NCBI RefSeq assembly: GCF_000720455.1
Contig: NZ_JOAK01000048.1
Coordinates: 1 to 26,371 of the forward strand
Length of the DNA stretch: 26,371 nt
Reading direction: 5' to 3'
Source of the DNA: Streptomyces virginiae
GTDB taxonomy: Bacteria > Actinomycetota > Actinomycetes > Streptomycetales > Streptomycetaceae
Shown here: positions 22,815 through 26,371 of the stretch, piece after piece
Position numbering within the stretch: the first letter of the stretch is position 1
Layout of the letters: every line of letters begins with the position of its first letter
Notes under the pieces: model-generated
The model's database searches: none
Told to the model about the DNA's origin: nothing
The model's input: only the letters and a program-made list of their open reading frames with translations
Translations under genes and position numbers: made by a program

Positions 22815-23315
22815 GTGACCACCACGGATGACTACGCCACGTACATCGCGAGCCTGCCCCGGGTGCTGGCCGGCGCGGCCGCCCTCTACCGGGACGCCGA
22901 GGGCCGGGTCCTGCTCGTCGAGCCCAACTACCGCGAGGGCTGGGCCCTGCCGGGCGGCACCATCGAATCGGACCGGGGCGAGTCGCCGCGCACCGCCGCC
23001 CGCCGCGAGAGCGCCGAGGAGATCGGCATCGACGTCCCCCTCGGCCGGCTCCTCGCCGTGGACTGGACGGTCGGGCCCGACCGGCCGCCGCTCGTCGCGT
23101 ACCTCTACGACGGTGGCGTGCTCGACGAGGCCCGGCTCGCCTCGATCAGGCTCCAGGAAGAGGAACTGGTCTCGTGGCGGCTCGTCGACCCCGCCGAACT
23201 CACCACCTACCTGCCCGGATCGCTCGGACCGCGCGTCCAAGAGGCCTACCGGGTACTCCAGTCGGGTGAGGGCACCGTGGAGCTGGAGAACGGCCGCCGC
23301 CCGGTCACCCCGTGA
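22815..23315 (+). CDS. NUDIX hydrolase
   Basis: A 166-residue single-domain NUDIX protein, which would hydrolyse a nucleoside diphosphate linked to another group. The box runs from LPGGTIES (45-52) through GESPRTAARRESAEEIGID (55-73), with the REx2EE core in place. Between GG and the first box Glu there are two more residues (DR) than in the canonical GX5EX7REUXEEXGU, so this loop is longer than usual. GTG 22815 is chosen from the leaderless -10 at 22803-22808 and the start of homology. Substrate cannot be told. It lies 27 bases after the BCCT gene but seems to have its own promoter. Confidence 0.87.
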   Translation: MTTTDDYATYIASLPRVLAGAAALYRDAEGRVLLVEPNYREGWALPGGTIESDRGESPRTAARRESAEEIGIDVPLGRLLAVDWTVGPDRPPLVAYLYDGGVLDEARLASIRLQEEELVSWRLVDPAELTTYLPGSLGPRVQEAYRVLQSGEGTVELENGRRPVTP

Positions 23316-23337
23316 ACACACCCGGCACACACCCGGC
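23316..23337. repeat. 2 x 11-bp tandem repeat after the NUDIX gene
   Basis: ACACACCCGGC occurs twice in direct succession (23316-23326 and 23327-23337), immediately after the NUDIX stop codon and before the unknown gene. Function unknown; may be simple slippage. Confidence 0.8.
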
Positions 23338-23364
23338 TTACTCCGACCAGGACAGAATCAAAAG

Positions 23365-23793
23365 ATGATCACGATGTACGCCTGGCCCAGCACGGCCGAG
23401 GGGCCGGACGCCCTGCCCATGGTCCACTTCACGACGGACGAGCAGGCCGGCGGCGAGGTCACCCCCGACGGGACGCCCGTGTGGCTCTTCGACACCGCGA
23501 TACGCGAGGGCGGCTGGGCCCAGTTCGCCGACTTCGAGGGATGGTCCACGCCCGCCGCCGACTGGCGGGCCCTCTACCGCCGCGAGGACGACTTCCTCGC
23601 CGTCACCGGCCCCGGCGCCTGCCAGGGCTGGTACGAGGGCAACCTCGGCGCCGACGCCGAATGGGTGGCGGCGGCCGCCGCGCAGCAGAGCGTGGTGCTG
23701 CTCGCCGCCCCCGTGCAGCACCCGTCGCTCTACGGCTACGCCGTGGAGGCCGGCGCCGCCTTCGCCCTGCTCGTCCCGCTCCTGGTGGTCTGA
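23365..23793 (+). CDS. Protein of unknown function, 142 residues
   Basis: I do not recognise this protein. It begins MITMYAWPSTAEGPDALPMV and is acidic, rich in Trp, Asp and Ala, with no signal peptide, cysteine motif or metal-binding motif that I can see. Codon use is typical of its neighbours and the frame ends at a clear bidirectional terminator, which supports a real gene. The C-terminal 30 residues (VEAGAAFALLVPLLVV at the very end) are hydrophobic, and might pack as a buried strand/helix or a weak membrane anchor. ATG 23365 is the first in-frame start; the sequence before it (GGACAGAATCAAAAG) has only a poor ribosome site, and ATG 23374 is an alternative. Confidence 0.6.
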   Translation: MITMYAWPSTAEGPDALPMVHFTTDEQAGGEVTPDGTPVWLFDTAIREGGWAQFADFEGWSTPAADWRALYRREDDFLAVTGPGACQGWYEGNLGADAEWVAAAAAQQSVVLLAAPVQHPSLYGYAVEAGAAFALLVPLLVV

Positions 23794-23807
23794 CCCGGGG
23801 TCAGGCC
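23787..23807. terminator. Bidirectional terminator over two stop codons
   Basis: CTGACCC-G-GGGTCAG (23790-23804) is a perfect 15-base palindrome, extended to a ten-pair stem (23787-23807) by GG/CC pairs and one T-G wobble. The stop codon of the unknown gene (23791-23793) and that of the converging SHOCT gene (23801-23803) are mirror images in the two arms. It should stop transcription from both sides. Confidence 0.7.
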
Positions 23808-24190
23808 AGCAGCTTGGCCTTGGCGCGGTCGAACTCCTCCTGGGTGATGTCGCCCTTGTCCTTGAGGGTGGAGAGCTTGTGCAGCTCGTCCGCCGAGCCG
23901 CCGCCGGGGCCGGCCGCCTGCTGGACGTACTGCTTGAAGGCCGCCTCGTTCTCCTGCATCTGCTTCATCTCCCGCTCGGTCATGCTCTTCCCGCGGGCGA
24001 TGAGGTACACGAACACGCCGAGGAACGGCAGGATCAGCACGAAGATCAGCCAGCCTGCCTTGCCCCAGCCGCCCATCGTGTGGTCACGGAAGATGTCCGT
24101 GATGATCTTGAAGAGCAGGAAGAACCACATGATCCACAGGAACAGCCACAGCATCGTCCAGAAGAGGTTCAGAAGCGGATAGTCGTCCAT
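23801..24190 (-). CDS. Small membrane protein with PLDc_N-like and SHOCT domains
   Basis: A 129-residue protein with two transmembrane segments (about 7-28 and 44-67, the second including WLIFVLILPFLGVFVYLIARG, described by position) followed by a cytoplasmic tail. The membrane part resembles the N-terminal segment found in phospholipase D/cardiolipin-synthase-like proteins (PLDc_N), and the last 30 residues (ADELHKLSTLKDKGDITQEE onward) are a SHOCT domain, a short C-terminal oligomerisation module. The function is unknown. ATG at 24190-24188 is preceded by GGAG with six bases of spacing. It is transcribed in the same direction as the alkA-ogt operon, 84 bases downstream of ogt, with a strong dyad (24224-24243) in between, so it probably has its own promoter. 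Confidence 0.85.
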   Translation of the reverse strand: MDDYPLLNLFWTMLWLFLWIMWFFLLFKIITDIFRDHTMGGWGKAGWLIFVLILPFLGVFVYLIARGKSMTEREMKQMQENEAAFKQYVQQAAGPGGGSADELHKLSTLKDKGDITQEEFDRAKAKLLA

Positions 24191-24223
24191 GCCCGGCTCC
24201 GATCGTGTTGCGGTATCTCTTTC

Positions 24224-24243
24224 ATACAGGCGGTCCTGTATGT
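24224..24243. promoter_or_regulatory. Perfect 8+8 dyad, candidate TetR-like operator
   Basis: CATACAGG (24224-24231) and CCTGTATG (24236-24243) form a perfect inverted repeat with a four-base spacer. The A/T-rich ends and 20-base length resemble TetR-family operators. It lies 34-53 bases upstream of the SHOCT gene start. It might instead serve as a terminator for ogt, whose stop is 31 bases before it on the reverse strand, but there is no U-tract. No regulator gene is near. Confidence 0.5.
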
Positions 24244-24274
24244 CCGCATTCGGAGCCGGTCCGTCGGCCGACGC

Positions 24275-24769
24275 CTAAGAACGCGAAGCGGACTCGAAGG
24301 CCAGCAGCTGAACCTTGCGCTCCACCCCGCCGCCGTAGCCGGTCATGCTGCCGGACGCACCGATCACCCGGTGGCACGGCACGATGATCCCGACCGGGTT
24401 CTTCCCGTTCGCCAGACCCACCGCCCGCGAGGCGTTCGGCTTCCCCAGCCTCGTCGCCAGCTCCCCGTACGACCACGTCTCGCCGTACGGGATCCGCACG
24501 AGCTGGTCCCACACGCTCCGCTGGAAATCGGTGCCCTCCAGCCGCAGCGGGAGGTCGAACTCGGTCAGCTCCCCGGCGAAGTACGCGGCCAACTGCCGCA
24601 CCACTTCGGGGAACGGCTCCTCCGAGGCGGCCACCCGCTCCCCGAAGGACTCCTCGGCCGGCCGGTGGCGCTGCCCGGTCATGTAGAGGCCGCTGAGGAC
24701 GCCGTCCGCGGCGACCAGGGTGAGCGGACCGTACGGGCTGTCGACGACGGTGTGCTGCTTGACGTTCAT
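24275..24769 (-). CDS. ogt: Methylated-DNA-protein cysteine methyltransferase (Ogt)
   Basis: A 164-residue O6-alkylguanine-DNA alkyltransferase. The acceptor-cysteine motif VPCHRVIG is at 129-136 (IIVPCHRVIGASG), preceded by the helix-turn-helix segment with SRAVGLANGKNP and followed by the TGYGGGVERK loop. The N-terminal VDSPYGPLTLVA strand is typical. It transfers methyl or other alkyl groups from O6-guanine (and O4-thymine) to its own cysteine and is used once. ATG 24769-24767 has GAGGAG (24774-24779 on the forward strand), which overlaps the stop of the preceding alkA-type gene eight bases away, so the two are translated together. It supplies the Ogt half of E. coli Ada, which the fusion protein lacks. 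Confidence 0.93.
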   Translation of the reverse strand: MNVKQHTVVDSPYGPLTLVAADGVLSGLYMTGQRHRPAEESFGERVAASEEPFPEVVRQLAAYFAGELTEFDLPLRLEGTDFQRSVWDQLVRIPYGETWSYGELATRLGKPNASRAVGLANGKNPVGIIVPCHRVIGASGSMTGYGGGVERKVQLLAFESASRS

Positions 24770-24777
24770 GCTGCTCC

Positions 24778-26262
24778 TCAGACGGGCAGGTGGTTGATGG
24801 GGTGGGAGTCCGTGGCCCACAGGTACTGGACGGCGTACGCCCGCCAGGGCCGCCAGCCGGCCGCCCGCTCGGTCAGCGCCGACGGGGTGGACGGCAGACC
24901 GAGCCCCCGCGCCGCACGCCGCACGCCCAGATCGGACGGCAGGAACGCGTCCGGGTCGCCGAGCGCCCGCATCGCGATCACCTCGGTGGTCCACGGCCCG
25001 AAACCGGGCAGCGCCGACAGCTGCGCGCGGGCCGCGTCCCAGTCGCTGTCGAAGCCGAGCGGCAGCGAACCGTCGGCCAGCGCCGAGACCAGGCCGGTGA
25101 GCGTGGCGCGCCGGCTGCCCGGCAGCGCCAGCGACTCCGGGTCGAGCCCGGCCAGGGCCTGCGGTGACGGGAAGAGGTGCGTCAGCCCGCCCAGCGGGTC
25201 CTCCACGCGCTCGCCGTGGGCCGTGACCAGGCGGGCAGCGTGCGTGCGCGCCGCCGCCGTGGACACCTGCTGGCCCAGCACGGCCCGTACGGCGAACTCC
25301 GCCGCGTCGACCGTACGGGGAACCCGGCGCCCGGGGGCCTTGTCCACCAGCGAAGCCAGCAGCGGGTCGGAGCGCAGCTGCTCGTCGACGGCCTCGGGAT
25401 CGGCGTCGAGGTCCAGCATCCAGCGGCAGCGGCTGATGGCGATCGTCAGGTCGCGCAGGTCGGTGAGGGCCAGACGGCAGCCGATGTGGTCGGGCTGCGG
25501 GGTCAGGGCGACCACGCCGGTGCCGTGGGGGAGGCGCAGGGTGCGGCGGTAGGCGCCGTCGCGCCACTCCTCGACGCCGGGCACCGCGGTCGCCGCGAGG
25601 TGTCCGAAGAGGTTGTCGGGGTTCAGGGGCGTACGGAACGGCAGGCGCAGGCTGATCGTCCCCGGGATCCGGGGCGGGGCGTTCTTGTTGCGGCTGGCCT
25701 TGACCGACCGGTCCCGCAGCTCGCTCGGCGACAGGGCGAACACCTCGCGGACGGTGTCGTTGAAGGTGCGGATGGAGGCGAACCCGGCGGCGAAGGCGAC
25801 GTCGCCCATCGGCAGCTCGGAGGTCTCGATGAGCAGCCGGGCGGTCTGGGCGCGCTGGGCCCTGGCCAGGGCCAGTGGGCCGGCTCCGAGCTCCGCGTTG
25901 AGCTGGCGTTCGACCTGGCGGGTGGAGTACCCGAGGCGGGCGGCGAGACCGGGGACCCCTTCGCGGTCCACGACCCCGTCCTGGATCAGGCGCATCGCCC
26001 GGGCGACGGCGTCGGCGCGGGCGTTCCACTCGGGGGAGCCGGGGCTGGTGTCGGGCCGACACCGCTTGCACGCCCGGAACCCGGCCTGCTGGCAGGCGGC
26101 GGCGCTGGGCAGGAAGGTCATGTTCTCGACCTTCGGGGGGACGGCGGGGCAGCTCGGCCGGCAGTAGATCCGGGTCGTCAGGACGGCGGTGAAGAACCAG
26201 CCGTCGAAGCGGGCGTCCTTCGACTGCACGGCCCTTACGCAGCGCTCGGTGTCGGTGTGCAT
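24778..26262 (-). CDS. Ada-AlkA fusion: adaptive-response regulator and 3-methyladenine glycosylase
   Basis: A 494-residue protein joining the N-terminal half of Ada to AlkA. Residues 5-75 form the Ada zinc-binding domain with Cys34, Cys38, Cys65 and Cys68 (YCRPSC, ACKRC); Cys34 would accept a methyl group from phosphotriesters. Residues 85-185 form an AraC-type DNA-binding domain. Residues 200-310 match AlkA_N, and 315-490 form the HhH-GPD glycosylase with the hairpin LPGFGPWTTEVIA (418-430) and catalytic Asp444 (FLPSDLGVRRA). It should sense methylation damage, activate transcription (probably of its own operon) and remove 3-methyladenine. Start ATG 26262-26260 is preceded by GGAG only two bases away. 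The architecture is known in actinobacteria. The ogt gene follows eight bases downstream. Confidence 0.93.
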   Translation of the reverse strand: MHTDTERCVRAVQSKDARFDGWFFTAVLTTRIYCRPSCPAVPPKVENMTFLPSAAACQQAGFRACKRCRPDTSPGSPEWNARADAVARAMRLIQDGVVDREGVPGLAARLGYSTRQVERQLNAELGAGPLALARAQRAQTARLLIETSELPMGDVAFAAGFASIRTFNDTVREVFALSPSELRDRSVKASRNKNAPPRIPGTISLRLPFRTPLNPDNLFGHLAATAVPGVEEWRDGAYRRTLRLPHGTGVVALTPQPDHIGCRLALTDLRDLTIAISRCRWMLDLDADPEAVDEQLRSDPLLASLVDKAPGRRVPRTVDAAEFAVRAVLGQQVSTAAARTHAARLVTAHGERVEDPLGGLTHLFPSPQALAGLDPESLALPGSRRATLTGLVSALADGSLPLGFDSDWDAARAQLSALPGFGPWTTEVIAMRALGDPDAFLPSDLGVRRAARGLGLPSTPSALTERAAGWRPWRAYAVQYLWATDSHPINHLPV

Positions 26263-26371
26263 GGCTCCAGGATCCTGGGCGGGATCGACGGGGGCTGGCG
26301 GTTTTCCGACATCAAGCGTAGCCCTGGCCGGGGGCTCGGCGGGGGTGGCGGTGGCCGGGGCGGGGGTGGGG
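26263..26371. other. Upstream region of the ada-alkA operon, G-rich at the window edge
   Basis: The last 109 bases precede the ada-alkA start on the reverse strand and should hold its promoter. On the reverse strand TTGATG is visible with no clear -10, which fits an activator-dependent promoter. The last 40 bases are a G-rich run on the forward strand; the window ends there and I cannot say what lies beyond. Confidence 0.4.

Noticed and set aside
1..26371. Signs of a biosynthetic gene cluster, prophage, CRISPR array or tRNA
   Set aside because: No synthase, integrase, transposase, spaced direct-repeat array or cloverleaf was found; the genes are metabolic, regulatory and repair functions typical of a chromosome.

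Overview
The window looks like chromosomal DNA from a Streptomyces or a close relative. GC is very high, third codon positions are almost all G or C (which is why long open frames appear opposite nearly every gene), GTG starts are common, GGAGG/AAGGAG ribosome sites are typical, and the gene content is typical of that group (SpoIIE-type phosphatases with PAS/GAF sensors, F420-type LLM enzymes, an Ada-AlkA fusion). I see no insertion sequence, phage gene, tRNA, rRNA or CRISPR array. The species assignment is inferred from style, not from a marker gene.

Layout. (1) 1-500 is non-coding, with hairpins and a repeat-rich operator-like region. (2) 501-5081 is a four-gene operon for the reductive breakdown of pyrimidines (or of hydantoin-like compounds): beta-ureidopropionase, class III aminotransferase, dihydropyrimidinase and an F420-type LLM oxidoreductase. 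A strong hairpin at 5094-5119 closes it. (3) 5215-8945 holds single-gene units: a tyrosine phosphatase, an inositol-monophosphatase-like enzyme, a phytoene-desaturase-like FAD oxidoreductase and a macro-domain protein. (4) 9021-11830 has an Lrp/AsnC regulator divergent from a DMT exporter that overlaps an aromatic-type aminotransferase, which looks like an amino-acid export or turnover module. (5) 12133-14603 is a tightly coupled pair, sulfite oxidase plus a metallo-beta-lactamase/double-rhodanese protein, probably for sulfane sulfur and sulfite detoxification. (6) 14753-19655 is a tail-to-tail pair of paralogous SpoIIE-type PP2C phosphatases, one soluble, one membrane-bound with an added kinase-like ATPase domain. 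(7) 19754-22787 is a glycerate kinase divergent from a BCCT osmolyte transporter. (8) 22815-24190 has a NUDIX protein, an unknown protein and a small membrane SHOCT protein. (9) 24275-26262 is an alkylation-repair operon, an Ada/AlkA fusion followed by Ogt.

How the genes work together. Read against gene order, the first operon runs dihydropyrimidine to N-carbamoyl-beta-alanine (HydA), then beta-alanine (nitrilase-family enzyme), then malonate semialdehyde (aminotransferase). No classical dihydropyrimidine dehydrogenase is present, so the LLM enzyme is a candidate for the missing redox step. In the sulfur pair, sulfite made from persulfide would be oxidised to sulfate by its neighbour, although the MBL domain lacks residues that bind metal in ETHE1.

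The most interesting points are: the LLM enzyme in the pyrimidine operon, the sulfur pair and its altered metal site, the inverted SpoIIE pair, a 26-codon upstream frame whose stop overlaps the BCCT start, and several dyads or tandem repeats at gene boundaries.
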